From: Sediminibacterium ginsengisoli
Lineage (GTDB): Bacteria; Bacteroidota; Bacteroidia; Chitinophagales; Chitinophagaceae
Direction: 5' to 3'
DNA: 64,000 nt
Assembly: GCF_900167075.1 (NCBI RefSeq)
Contig: NZ_FUWH01000001.1
Span: 186,001-250,000, forward strand
Shown here piece after piece: positions 34,868 to 43,589 of this stretch. Position 1 is the stretch's first letter. Each line of letters opens with the position of its first letter. The position numbers were made by a program, and so were the translations under genes. The notes under the pieces were generated by a model. The model was not told where the DNA came from. It worked only from the letters and a program-made list of their open reading frames with translations, and made no database searches.

Positions 34868-35875
34868 ATGCAGTTTGGAATGATAGGCAGCGGGAGCTGG
34901 GCAACGGCGCTTGCAAAGATCCTTACGGATAACGGGAATACTATTAACTGGTGGGTCAGGAATGAGGATACGATCCGCTATATTCAGAAAAGAGGACATA
35001 ATCCGCATTACCTCGGTGCTGCTTATTTCAACCAGCAGCAACTGAACCTCGATAGCGGGATCCGCAATATTGTAGCGTCATCCGACGTGCTGGTGATCGC
35101 CATTCCGGCAGCCTATGTGGCATCAGCGCTGGAACAGCTTGATAAAAATGCGTTACAGGGCAAAAAGATCGTATCTGCGGTGAAGGGAATGCTACCTGCA
35201 GGCAACCAGTTGCTCAATCACTACCTCGCAACACAATACGATTTCCCGGAAAAAGATTATGTGGCATTATTAGGCCCGTGTCATGCTGAAGAAGTGGCCG
35301 CCGAAAAACTGTCATACCTCACTTTTGCAGGCAGCGATATCGATTTTACAACTGCAATTTCTGCTTCTTTCCGCACAGATTATATTAATACCGTTGTCAG
35401 CACGGATCTCACGGGGGTTCAATATGCGGCGGTACTGAAAAATATCTACGCGCTGGGCGCCGGCATTGCACACGGGCTCGAATACGGCGATAATTTCCTG
35501 AGTGTATATATCGCCAACAGTGCACGGGAAATGGTAGATTTTCTCCGGAAACTTACCATGCAGGAAAAAGGTGCGCAGGACGACCCGCCTGATTATGCGG
35601 CATCTGTTTACCTGGGTGATCTGCTTGTAACCTGTTATTCCTTATTCAGCCGTAACCGCACTTTTGGTAATATGATCGGGAAAGGCTATTCCGTAAAAGC
35701 GGCCCAGCTGGAACTGAATATGGTGGCCGAGGGGTATAATGCCAGCAAGTGTATCACAGGGAAAAACGAAACCGTTGGCGCCGCTCTTCCTATTGCAAGG
35801 GCCATTTACGAGATATTATGGGAACATCTTCCTGCCGCTGATGGATTTAAGAAAATAGAAGGCTTTCTGCAATAA
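34868..35875 (+). CDS. gpsA: NAD(P)-dependent glycerol-3-phosphate dehydrogenase
   Basis: 335 aa from ATG 34868 (MQFGMIGSGSWATALAKIL); an in-frame TTG two codons earlier was not chosen. GxGxW nucleotide loop, WWVRNEDT, VSAVKGML, LLGPCHAEEVA, the catalytic Lys in VLKNIYALGAGIAHGLEYGDN, and the C-terminal helical domain ending VGAALPIARAIYEIL are all present. It makes sn-glycerol-3-phosphate for phospholipids. Its length and motifs are normal. Confidence 0.95.
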   Translation: MQFGMIGSGSWATALAKILTDNGNTINWWVRNEDTIRYIQKRGHNPHYLGAAYFNQQQLNLDSGIRNIVASSDVLVIAIPAAYVASALEQLDKNALQGKKIVSAVKGMLPAGNQLLNHYLATQYDFPEKDYVALLGPCHAEEVAAEKLSYLTFAGSDIDFTTAISASFRTDYINTVVSTDLTGVQYAAVLKNIYALGAGIAHGLEYGDNFLSVYIANSAREMVDFLRKLTMQEKGAQDDPPDYAASVYLGDLLVTCYSLFSRNRTFGNMIGKGYSVKAAQLELNMVAEGYNASKCITGKNETVGAALPIARAIYEILWEHLPAADGFKKIEGFLQ

Positions 35876-35895
35876 CGAAAGTTGTACCTTTAGGT

Positions 35896-36000
35896 ATGCC
35901 AGTTTCATTTACCTTATTAAGCCCAGGTACCATCATCGCCCTCATAGGGTGTGTGGCCTTCATCAGCCTGGTGAAAAAAATGGCTCATAAAAGACACTGA
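35896..36000 (+). CDS. Putative 34-aa single-helix membrane peptide
   Basis: A short reading frame between gpsA and hemW encodes one hydrophobic helix (FTLLSPGTIIALIGCVAFISLV) followed by a positive tail (KKMAHKRH). This inside-positive layout is that of small membrane proteins. It begins 20 bp after the gpsA stop, so it could be co-transcribed. Its stop ends at 36000, exactly abutting the convergent hemW stop at 36001. No family recognised; it could be chance. Confidence 0.4.
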   Translation: MPVSFTLLSPGTIIALIGCVAFISLVKKMAHKRH

Positions 36001-37125
36001 TCATAGATCAAACAGATCGGCAGCGATTCCGTCTGCCAGGAATTTCCCTGAAGCATTCAGTTTTAACCGGTTTTCTGTAAACAGAACATGAGCATTGCTG
36101 ATATGTTTCTGCACTGCTGCCATTAATCGTTCTGCCTGGTCATGGCCCCAGGTCATTCTTACATGTTCAACAGAAACGCCCTCCAGGGTCCGCAGGCTGG
36201 TCATGATGTATTCATTCAGCTGTTGTTGCGGCGTAAGGATTTCCTCCTCGCCGGGAATTGTTCCGGCTGTTACGCCAGCCAGGTAAAGACTGTTGTTGGC
36301 CATATTCCATTGCCGGCTGCTGCCGTTAAAGGAGTGCGCCGAAGGGCCTAAACCGAGATAAGGTTTACCCTGCCAGTAGCTGCTGTTATGCCTGCTCCTG
36401 AAACCGGGCAGGGCAAAATTGGAGATTTCGTAATGTTCAAAACCAGCTTCGGCCAGCTTTTGGGTAAGTATTTCAAAATGTCGCGCCTGTTTGTCGGGAT
36501 CTACATCCTCCAGTTTATGCTGACGTATCAGCTGATCCAGCGCGGTTTTCGGTTCAACGGTAAGTGCATAACAGGAAATATGCGGGATTCCGGCGTTGAG
36601 CAGGGTTTCAATGTTGATCAGCCATTGCTCATCACTTAAGGTAGGTGTACCGTAGATCAGGTCAGCTGTGATATTATCAAAGCCGGCTTCTTTTGCAAAC
36701 CGGATGGCATTGAGCGCCTGTGATGCATTATGCGCCCGGTTCATCCAGGCAAGATCCGCATCTGCAAAAGACTGGATCCCGATACTGAGCCTGTTTACGC
36801 CGGACTGCTTCCAGCCGGCGAGGCTGGTTTCATCAATATCATCAGGATTGGTTTCCAGTGTGATCTCGGCTCCGGGTACAACAGTAAATAATTGATACAA
36901 TGTACTGATGATCGCATCCAGCTGGGCTTGCGTTAAGAGAGAAGGGGTGCCTCCGCCGAGATAGATGGTTTCAACCGGCCCGGTGATATAATTTTTTTTC
37001 AGGTGCGCTTCGCGGATAATGGCATCCACCATATCAGGAAGTTTCTGATGTGCGGTAGAAAAGTGAAAGTTGCAGTAATTGCAGGCTTTTCTGCAAAAAG
37101 GGATATGAATATAGATGCCTGCCAT
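36001..37125 (-). CDS. hemW: HemW, radical SAM heme chaperone
   Basis: 374 aa. MAGIYIHIPFCRKACNYCNFHFS carries the CxxxCxxC cluster motif with the trailing aromatic typical of HemW, YLGGGTPSLL is the radical-SAM glycine-rich strand, and PYLGLGPSAHSF is a HemW/HemN-family block. It lacks the N-terminal extension of true coproporphyrinogen dehydrogenase HemN, so the chaperone assignment (heme insertion into respiratory enzymes) is preferred. hemD lies nearby on the other strand. Confidence 0.92.
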   Translation of the reverse strand: MAGIYIHIPFCRKACNYCNFHFSTAHQKLPDMVDAIIREAHLKKNYITGPVETIYLGGGTPSLLTQAQLDAIISTLYQLFTVVPGAEITLETNPDDIDETSLAGWKQSGVNRLSIGIQSFADADLAWMNRAHNASQALNAIRFAKEAGFDNITADLIYGTPTLSDEQWLINIETLLNAGIPHISCYALTVEPKTALDQLIRQHKLEDVDPDKQARHFEILTQKLAEAGFEHYEISNFALPGFRSRHNSSYWQGKPYLGLGPSAHSFNGSSRQWNMANNSLYLAGVTAGTIPGEEEILTPQQQLNEYIMTSLRTLEGVSVEHVRMTWGHDQAERLMAAVQKHISNAHVLFTENRLKLNASGKFLADGIAADLFDL

Positions 37126-37244
37126 AAAGCAAAATTATGCCTCCGCACTGAATCATCTCCTGATGACGGAAACGTTATTTTTAAATGCCTCCTGTGCCGC
37201 GTCATTCTTCATCCCAAATCAATATTTTTGCTGAAAGCAACGGA

Positions 37245-38267
37245 TTGAAGCAGATTTTCCTGATACTGGTTCTGATGAGCAGCATTTGCGGAGTGATGGC
37301 CCAGGCCGATTCACAGTCCAGGCCGGCGCGCATGGAAACGGCAGGAGTCCGGCAACAGGCAGTGGTAAAACGTGCCGATACACTTGTAAGAACACAGGTG
37401 GCGACAATTACCGTTGACTCGGCCATGCAATCCCGTTTAACGGACAGTCTGCTCCAGGACAGCCTGCGCAGGGATTCTCTCGCTAAAGCAGCACAGGTAT
37501 TGCCACCGGTTGATCGCATTGACACATCTACATATGCCCGTTATCGCACCGGTTACCCCTTTGCGCCGATGGATAAGCCGGCTGTTTATATGAATATTGA
37601 ATACCGCGAACGGGCATCCAAAGACGATCTTTTCTATGTGCTCACGGGATTGGTTTTCCTGCTGGCCTTTGTAAAAGTGGCATTCCCGAGGTATTTCCGG
37701 AATATATTTATCCTCATCTTCCAGACATCCCTGCGGCAGAAACAGACCCGCGACCAGTTATTACAGGATAACCTGGCTTCGCTGTTCACCAATCTTTTAT
37801 TCGTTATCAGCATGGGATTGTACGGCGCTATTGTGGTAGGGAACAAGGGGCTGGCTTCCATATCCTTCTGGTGGGTAGCTGTTTACGGGGCCGCTTTGCT
37901 GCTGGTGGTTTACACGGGAAAATTCCTTTTTTTACAGTTTTCGGGCTGGGTTTTCAATTCCAGGGAAGCAGCTTCGGCCTATATTTTTATTGTATTCCTC
38001 GTGAATAAAGTGATCGGTATCGTATTGATTCCCTTTCTTTTATTACTGGCTTTTACCGGTGAACCAGCCGCCGATGTGGTCTTTACCGTGTCGCTGGCAG
38101 TGATCGGATTGCTGTTAATATACAGGTACCTGATCTCCTTCGGAGCACTCCGCAGTAATTTGAAAGTGAATGCCTTGCACTTTTTCCTGTACCTTTGCGC
38201 CGTTGAAGTACTCCCGATACTGTTAATATACAAGCTGTTGGTTAACTATATCGACGGAAGATTTTAA
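37245..38267 (+). CDS. DUF4271 membrane protein
   Basis: About 340 aa if translation starts at TTG 37245, which gives a clean signal peptide (KQIFLILVLMSSICGVMAQA). An ATG at 37185 would add 20 non-hydrophobic residues. A Ser/Asp/Ala-rich periplasmic stretch with SLLQDSLRRDSLAKAA precedes about six membrane helices from residue ~115 onward. The helical part matches DUF4271, a Bacteroidota-specific family usually next to hemD, as here (38 bp). Its function is unknown; the neighbour suggests a link to heme or envelope biogenesis. Confidence 0.8.
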   Translation: MKQIFLILVLMSSICGVMAQADSQSRPARMETAGVRQQAVVKRADTLVRTQVATITVDSAMQSRLTDSLLQDSLRRDSLAKAAQVLPPVDRIDTSTYARYRTGYPFAPMDKPAVYMNIEYRERASKDDLFYVLTGLVFLLAFVKVAFPRYFRNIFILIFQTSLRQKQTRDQLLQDNLASLFTNLLFVISMGLYGAIVVGNKGLASISFWWVAVYGAALLLVVYTGKFLFLQFSGWVFNSREAASAYIFIVFLVNKVIGIVLIPFLLLLAFTGEPAADVVFTVSLAVIGLLLIYRYLISFGALRSNLKVNALHFFLYLCAVEVLPILLIYKLLVNYIDGRF

Positions 38268-38304
38268 TTTTGCAACCTTAGAGCAATCAGCAATCTAGAG
38301 TATC

Positions 38305-39105
38305 ATGGTAAAAAGCGGGTCAAAAAAGTCAACGCCAAAGACAACCAAACGGATCCTGATTTCCCAACCCAGACCGGAAAGTGAGAAATCGCCTTATTTC
38401 GACCTGGAGAAAAAATACCAGGTAGAATTATTCTTCCATCCGTTTATTAAACTCGAAGGAATACCGGCAAGGGAATTCCGCAAACAGAAGATCGACATTT
38501 CGCAGTATTCGGCCGTTATATTCACCAGCCGGAATGCCATCGACCATTTTTTCCGCACCTGCGAAGAAATGAAAATCACCATTGGCCAGGATACCAAGTA
38601 TTTCTGCATTACCGAGGCGGTAGCGCTTTATCTCCAGAAATTCATCCTCTATCGCAAACGTAAAGTGTTTTATGGTGCAGATGGTACCAATAAAAGCATG
38701 TTCGACGTGATCAACAAACACAAGGAGAACGAAAAATTCCTCTACGTGTGCAGCGAGAACCAGCAGGATAATGAAATCGTGAACTGGCTGAAAACGAATA
38801 AATGCGAATACCAGCTTGCATTCATGTACCGTACCATCAGTAACGATGTAAAGAGTGTATTCACCCACTGCGATTTCGATGTCATCTGCTTTTTTACACC
38901 AAGCGGCGTAAAAAGCCTGTTCGATAATTTCCCTTCATTTGAACAGAACGGAACTGTTATCGGCGCTTTCGGAAACAATACTTCCAAAGCTGTGGAAGAT
39001 GCAGGCCTCACCCTGGAAATCAAAGTACCGGCACCGCAACGCCCGAGCATGGTAGCGGCGCTCGACCATTTCCTGGCCGCGTCTGCAACGCCGGTAAAAA
39101 AATAA
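38305..39105 (+). CDS. hemD: Uroporphyrinogen-III synthase
   Basis: 266 aa. ILISQPRPESEKSPYFDLEKKY at the start and AVIFTSRNAIDHFF, FLYVCSENQQDNEIVNWLK and CFFTPSGVKSLFDNF follow the weakly conserved two-lobe HemD fold, and IGAFGNNTSKAVEDAGL is the most conserved C-terminal block. The enzyme closes hydroxymethylbilane to uroporphyrinogen III for heme. A basic N-terminal tail (VKSGSKKSTPKTTKR) is extra. It is co-directional with DUF4271 and followed by a strong terminator. Confidence 0.85.
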   Translation: MVKSGSKKSTPKTTKRILISQPRPESEKSPYFDLEKKYQVELFFHPFIKLEGIPAREFRKQKIDISQYSAVIFTSRNAIDHFFRTCEEMKITIGQDTKYFCITEAVALYLQKFILYRKRKVFYGADGTNKSMFDVINKHKENEKFLYVCSENQQDNEIVNWLKTNKCEYQLAFMYRTISNDVKSVFTHCDFDVICFFTPSGVKSLFDNFPSFEQNGTVIGAFGNNTSKAVEDAGLTLEIKVPAPQRPSMVAALDHFLAASATPVKK

Positions 39106-39125
39106 AAAATGAACTGAATATATCT

Positions 39126-39153
39126 GATACCCTGCCCAGGCAGGGTATCTTTG
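39126..39153 (+). terminator. Rho-independent terminator after hemD
   Basis: A perfect 10-bp stem, GATACCCTGC (39126-39135) with GCAGGGTATC (39140-39149), has the 4-nt loop CCAG and is followed by TTTGTT. It lies 20 bp after the hemD stop and ends the DUF4271-hemD unit. Confidence 0.8.
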
Positions 39154-39193
39154 TTATGGGAAACCCACACTTTTCCTCATCCAATCGTCCTAT

Positions 39194-41230
39194 ATGCAAT
39201 ACACGAATCTGCTTGCGCATGAAACAAGTCCTTATCTGCTGCAGCATGCCCATAATCCCGTTAACTGGTATCCCTGGGGCGAAGAAGCGCTGAATAAAGC
39301 AAGAGCCGAAGACAAGCCGATCCTTGTCAGCATTGGCTATTCCGCCTGTCACTGGTGTCATGTAATGGAAAGGGAAAGTTTCGAGAGCGAAGCCGTAGCA
39401 ACCATTATGAATGAGCGGTTCATCAATATAAAAATAGACCGCGAGGAACGGCCTGACCTGGATCATATCTATATGGATGCTGTTCAGGCCATGACGGGAA
39501 GCGGCGGCTGGCCGCTGAATGTATTCCTTACGCCGGAGGGCAAACCATTTTATGGCGGCACTTATTTTCCGCCCCGAAGAGCGCACAACCGCGCCAGCTG
39601 GACGGAGGTCCTGGAAGGCGTTCATAAAGCGTATACAGAAAACAGGGATAAAATAGAAGATCAGGCGGAGCAGCTTACAAAGCATATTGAGCAGACCAAT
39701 GCTTTTGGCAGAACGGTAGGTGTTCAGTCCGAACAGGATCATGCTTTGTTACAGCAGATCGCAGATAATATTTTAAAAAATGCCGATACCGAATGGGGCG
39801 GTTTTGGTGCCGCGCCTAAATTCCCACAGACATTTTCCATTATTTATCTGCTCAGGCACTATCATTTCAGCGGACAGCAGGAAGCGCTTGATCAGGCACT
39901 GCTGAGCCTTGATAAAATGATCGATGGTGGTATTTACGACCAGCTTGGTGGCGGTTTTGCCCGCTACAGCACCGATCCGGAGTGGCTTGCGCCGCATTTT
40001 GAAAAGATGCTTTACGACAATGCCCTGCTGGTAAATGCCATGAGCGAAGCATTTCAGCTTACCGGCAATAAAAAATATGAAAGGGCTATCCGGGAAACGA
40101 TCGGGTTTGTGAAAAGAGAGCTGACCAGCCCGGAAAAAGGTTTTTATAGTGCGATCGATGCGGACAGTGAAGGGGTGGAAGGTAAATTTTACACCTGGCA
40201 GCAATCAGAAATTGAAGCGTTACTGGGCAGCGATGCCCCAGTTTTTTGCCGATATTATGATATTTCCGAGGCCGGGAACTGGGAACACACAAATATTTTA
40301 AGGGTAAAAAAAGATCCCGAAAATTTTGCACTACAGGAGAACAGGGATATTAACGACATAAACAGGATACTGGAAACCGGCCGGAAAAAATTGCTTGAAG
40401 CCCGGGAATTACGCCCCAGACCTTTACTCGATGATAAACAACTTTGTGGCTGGAATGCATTGATGATCACAGCCTTAGCCAAAGCCTACGCCGCATTGGG
40501 CGACCCTGAATACCGGAGCATGGCCGTTTCCGCCACCGGTTTTCTCGAAAAAGAGTTCCGCAGGGCAGATGGAAGCTGGCTGCATACGTTCAAGCAGGGC
40601 CATGCAAGGATCCCGGCTTTCCTGGATGATCTGGCTTTCCTGGTCCAAGCTTATATCCATCTCCAGGAGATCACCGGTAACCAGGAATACCTGCTGAAAG
40701 CCCGTGAACTGGTAGAATATCTTAACCTTCATTTCTCGGAACAAGACACCGGCTTCTATTATTATACACACGATGGTCAGCAGGATGTGATCGTACGGAA
40801 AAAGGAAATCTATGATGGCGCTACGCCTTCTGCAAATGCTGTAATGGCATCCAATATATTGTATATTTCTAAAATATTTAATGTTTTTGAATGGGAGGAG
40901 AGAGCCAGGCAAATGATCGCTTCGCTCCAGAAAACAATTGTGGGTTATCCGGGATCATTTGGGGTATGGGCAGCCAGTCTGCAGCAGCTGGTAAACGGGA
41001 CTGTGGAAATCGCAATTGTTGGGGCAGGAGCAGCAGATCATCTCAGTGTCGTTTTACGACAGTTCATACCCAATAAAGTGATTCAGGCGTCTGTAAAAGA
41101 GCAGCCGGAATTTCCTTTACTGGCCGGGAAAAAGCCTGCTGAAAACGGAGAAACCCGGTTTTATCTCTGCCGCGATTATGCGTGTAGTGATCCCCTTACA
41201 GATGTAGTTGATTTTTTAGCAAAAGTGTAA
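39194..41230 (+). CDS. DUF255 thioredoxin-domain protein (YyaL/SPATA20 family)
   Basis: 678 aa. The N-terminal ~165 residues are a thioredoxin-like domain with [19 protein letters not shown] and the CHWC redox motif in [39 protein letters not shown] follows. The remainder is an alpha/alpha-barrel like N-acylglucosamine 2-epimerases ([45 protein letters not shown]). The physiological role is unknown despite very wide conservation. It is a single-gene unit between the hemD terminator and the gld promoter. Confidence 0.9.
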   Translation: MQYTNLLAHETSPYLLQHAHNPVNWYPWGEEALNKARAEDKPILVSIGYSACHWCHVMERESFESEAVATIMNERFINIKIDREERPDLDHIYMDAVQAMTGSGGWPLNVFLTPEGKPFYGGTYFPPRRAHNRASWTEVLEGVHKAYTENRDKIEDQAEQLTKHIEQTNAFGRTVGVQSEQDHALLQQIADNILKNADTEWGGFGAAPKFPQTFSIIYLLRHYHFSGQQEALDQALLSLDKMIDGGIYDQLGGGFARYSTDPEWLAPHFEKMLYDNALLVNAMSEAFQLTGNKKYERAIRETIGFVKRELTSPEKGFYSAIDADSEGVEGKFYTWQQSEIEALLGSDAPVFCRYYDISEAGNWEHTNILRVKKDPENFALQENRDINDINRILETGRKKLLEARELRPRPLLDDKQLCGWNALMITALAKAYAALGDPEYRSMAVSATGFLEKEFRRADGSWLHTFKQGHARIPAFLDDLAFLVQAYIHLQEITGNQEYLLKARELVEYLNLHFSEQDTGFYYYTHDGQQDVIVRKKEIYDGATPSANAVMASNILYISKIFNVFEWEERARQMIASLQKTIVGYPGSFGVWAASLQQLVNGTVEIAIVGAGAADHLSVVLRQFIPNKVIQASVKEQPEFPLLAGKKPAENGETRFYLCRDYACSDPLTDVVDFLAKV

Positions 41231-41286
41231 CAAAGAATGCGGTAATTTGCCTGTCCGACAGTTGACTAGCCTTATGAAAATGATTA

Positions 41287-41394
41287 TGAATTTTAATTCA
41301 CAATGCCGTTGAGAGCAAATTTTACCCGCCTTTAAAAATTATTGAGATTTAAACAGTAAAGTTGGCAATACTGCCAATGCAAAACTTATATTTG
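41287..41394 (+). promoter_or_regulatory. gldK promoter region with two dyads
   Basis: TATATTTG at 41387-41394 matches the -7 consensus TAnnTTTG exactly, with TTG at 41362-41364 as a -33 element 22 bp upstream. The -33 element is the left arm of a perfect dyad, TTGGCA-ATAC-TGCCAA (41362-41377), so a regulator there would block or recruit polymerase. A second dyad, TGAATT-TT-AATTCA, lies at 41287-41300. The gldK start is 28 bp downstream of the -7 element. The regulator is unknown. Confidence 0.55.
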
Positions 41395-41421
41395 TCACTG
41401 TCATAAACCATATTTCTTTTT

Positions 41422-42702
41422 ATGAAAGGATATTTAACTACCATCACTGTAGCTGCTATATCATTGACCTTATCCTCCTGCTTTCTGAAAAAAGGCAATA
41501 AGGCAAGGGCTTTGCCTGATGATGGACAGTTGCATGGTGTTGCGCCAACAGCGAGACAAAGCATGCAGCCACCTGTGGGAATGGTATATATACAGCCGGG
41601 CGCATTTCACATGGGTCCGAATGATGAGGATATTACTTTCAGCTACAGCAACAGAAATCGTATGGTGTCTATGCCGGGTTTCTGGATGGATGCTACGGAG
41701 ATCACCAATAACCAGTACCGCCAGTTTGTAAACTGGGTACGTGATTCCCTCGCTTTCAAGATCCTGTTCGGCTCGGGTATCAACAAAGAAGATACAATGG
41801 CGGTTGACTGGAAGCGGGTAGCTACCATCAAGTACGATAAAACGACCATCGAGAAATTAAACGAGCTGAACCTCGCACCGGATAACAGGCTTTACGGCCG
41901 CCCGGGCATCGATCCTAATAAACTGATCTACCACTACGAATTTTTTGATCTGCCTGAAGCTGCAAAACGCGAAAATGCAGACCTGCCAGTGAGCAACTTC
42001 GTAATTAAAAGAGATCAGAAAGTGTATCCCGATACACTGGTATGGATCAGGGATTTCTCTTACTCTTATAACGAACCTCAGACCAAGCAATATTTCAGTC
42101 ACCCTGCCTATGGCGGTTACCCTGTAGTAGGTGTAACCTGGAAGCAGGCGGTCGCTTTCTGTAACTGGAGAACACATATACAGAATTCATTCCTGGAAAG
42201 GAAAAATATGGCCATCGATGGTGATTACCGTCTGCCGAACGAAGCGGAATGGGAATATGCAGCACGTGGCGGAAGAACGAATTCTATGTTCCCGTGGGGT
42301 AACTATTACCTGAGGAATAAAAAAGGCTGTCTGATGGCCAACTTCAAACCAGGCCGCGGTAACTACGCGGAAGATGGCGGCTTCTATACTGTTCCTGCAA
42401 ATGCATACTGGCCGAACGACTGGGGCTTATATAATATGTCAGGAAACGTTGCAGAATGGACGGCTTCCTATTTCTATGAAGGCTCTTACAACTTCATGGC
42501 AGATATGAGTCCGGATGTGAGACTGGATGCGAAAGACGAAGACCTGCCAAACATGAAACGTAAAGTGGTGCGTGGCGGAAGCTTTAAAGATATCGGGTAT
42601 TACCTGCAGGTGGGAGCCCGTAATTACGAATACCAGGATACGGCAAAATCATACATCGGGTTCCGTTGTGTGATAGACCTGGCTCCGAAATGGAAAAAAT
42701 AA
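41422..42702 (+). CDS. gldK: GldK, type IX secretion/gliding motility lipoprotein
   Basis: 426 aa. The signal peptide ends in lipobox LSSC (Cys20). The body is an FGE-sulfatase/SUMF1-like fold: GMVYIQPGAFHMGPNDED, MPGFWMDATEITNNQYRQFVNWV, YRLPNEAEWEYAARGG, WPNDWGLYNMSGNVAEWTASY, VVRGGSFKD and IGFRCV in order. GldK forms the periplasmic ring with GldN under the outer membrane in the T9SS. First gene of gldKLMN, with 77 bp to gldL. Confidence 0.96.
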   Translation: MKGYLTTITVAAISLTLSSCFLKKGNKARALPDDGQLHGVAPTARQSMQPPVGMVYIQPGAFHMGPNDEDITFSYSNRNRMVSMPGFWMDATEITNNQYRQFVNWVRDSLAFKILFGSGINKEDTMAVDWKRVATIKYDKTTIEKLNELNLAPDNRLYGRPGIDPNKLIYHYEFFDLPEAAKRENADLPVSNFVIKRDQKVYPDTLVWIRDFSYSYNEPQTKQYFSHPAYGGYPVVGVTWKQAVAFCNWRTHIQNSFLERKNMAIDGDYRLPNEAEWEYAARGGRTNSMFPWGNYYLRNKKGCLMANFKPGRGNYAEDGGFYTVPANAYWPNDWGLYNMSGNVAEWTASYFYEGSYNFMADMSPDVRLDAKDEDLPNMKRKVVRGGSFKDIGYYLQVGARNYEYQDTAKSYIGFRCVIDLAPKWKK

Positions 42703-42779
42703 TCAAGGCTGATACAAACTGAAAATAAAAAATCCAAGCAAATCCTTTTTAACCCTTACAAATTTTAAACAACACCACT

Positions 42780-43532
42780 ATGGCTTCTGGAATTTCTCCC
42801 GTAACCAACCGTATTGTAAACGTTATCGTTTGTCTCGGCGCCGCTGTCGTAATTTTCGGGGCAATGGCAAAGATCCTTCACCTTTCATGGGCCGACTGGG
42901 CTCTGAAGATCGGTCTTACCACTGAGGCAATGATCTTTATTATCTATGCAATTCTCCCTCCGCCGGATATGGACAGTCATGCTGCTCCGGCTCCTGCAGC
43001 AGCAGGCGGTAACCAGGCTTTGAATGTAATGCAGGATATGCTTGCAAAAGCGGATATCACTCCTGTAACACTGTCTAAGCTGAGCGAAGGCTTTAAAAAA
43101 TTAGGAACAACTGTAGAAAACATGGGCGAGATCAGCGACGTGGTAAAAGCCACCGGCGATCTTTCTGCTAAAACCAAAGAAGCAACTGTTGCCTTATCAT
43201 CAGTAGCCGGCGCGGTTAACGAAGCAACCAAATCCATGAGCGGACTGAACCTTGCATCTGAAAGCACCAAACAATACCATGAGCAGGTACAGGTACTTAC
43301 CAAAAATTTGTCTTCTTTAAATACGATTTACGAATTGGAACTCCAGGAAAGCAACAATCACCTGAAAGCACTGAACCAGTTTTATGGTAAACTGGCACAG
43401 GCTTCTGCAGCTATGACCACCAGCGCGGAAGATGCAATGAAGGCGAAAGAGCAGATCGCAGCACTGGCCAACAACCTGTCTAAACTGAACCAGGTATATG
43501 GTAACATGCTTACTGCAATGCAGGGTAGATAA
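42780..43532 (+). CDS. gldL: GldL, type IX secretion inner-membrane motor protein
   Basis: 250 aa. Two N-terminal membrane helices (RIVNVIVCLGAAVVIFGAMAKI and IGLTTEAMIFIIYAIL) carry the conserved Lys and Glu thought to sense proton flow, and a long Ala/Ser-rich coiled coil follows (~80-250). GldL pentamers surround a GldM dimer to form the proton-driven rotary motor. The 57-bp spacing to gldM and the gene order are as in other Bacteroidota. Confidence 0.95.
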   Translation: MASGISPVTNRIVNVIVCLGAAVVIFGAMAKILHLSWADWALKIGLTTEAMIFIIYAILPPPDMDSHAAPAPAAAGGNQALNVMQDMLAKADITPVTLSKLSEGFKKLGTTVENMGEISDVVKATGDLSAKTKEATVALSSVAGAVNEATKSMSGLNLASESTKQYHEQVQVLTKNLSSLNTIYELELQESNNHLKALNQFYGKLAQASAAMTTSAEDAMKAKEQIAALANNLSKLNQVYGNMLTAMQGR

Positions 43533-43589
43533 AATTTGCAATCCGATCAGATAAACCAATTTAAAACCGTATTGTAAAAATTTAGAAGC

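Noticed and set aside
37185..37244. ATG at 37185 as the start of the DUF4271 protein
   Set aside because: It would put 20 polar residues before an otherwise clean signal peptide beginning at TTG 37245; the TTG start is preferred, though not proven.
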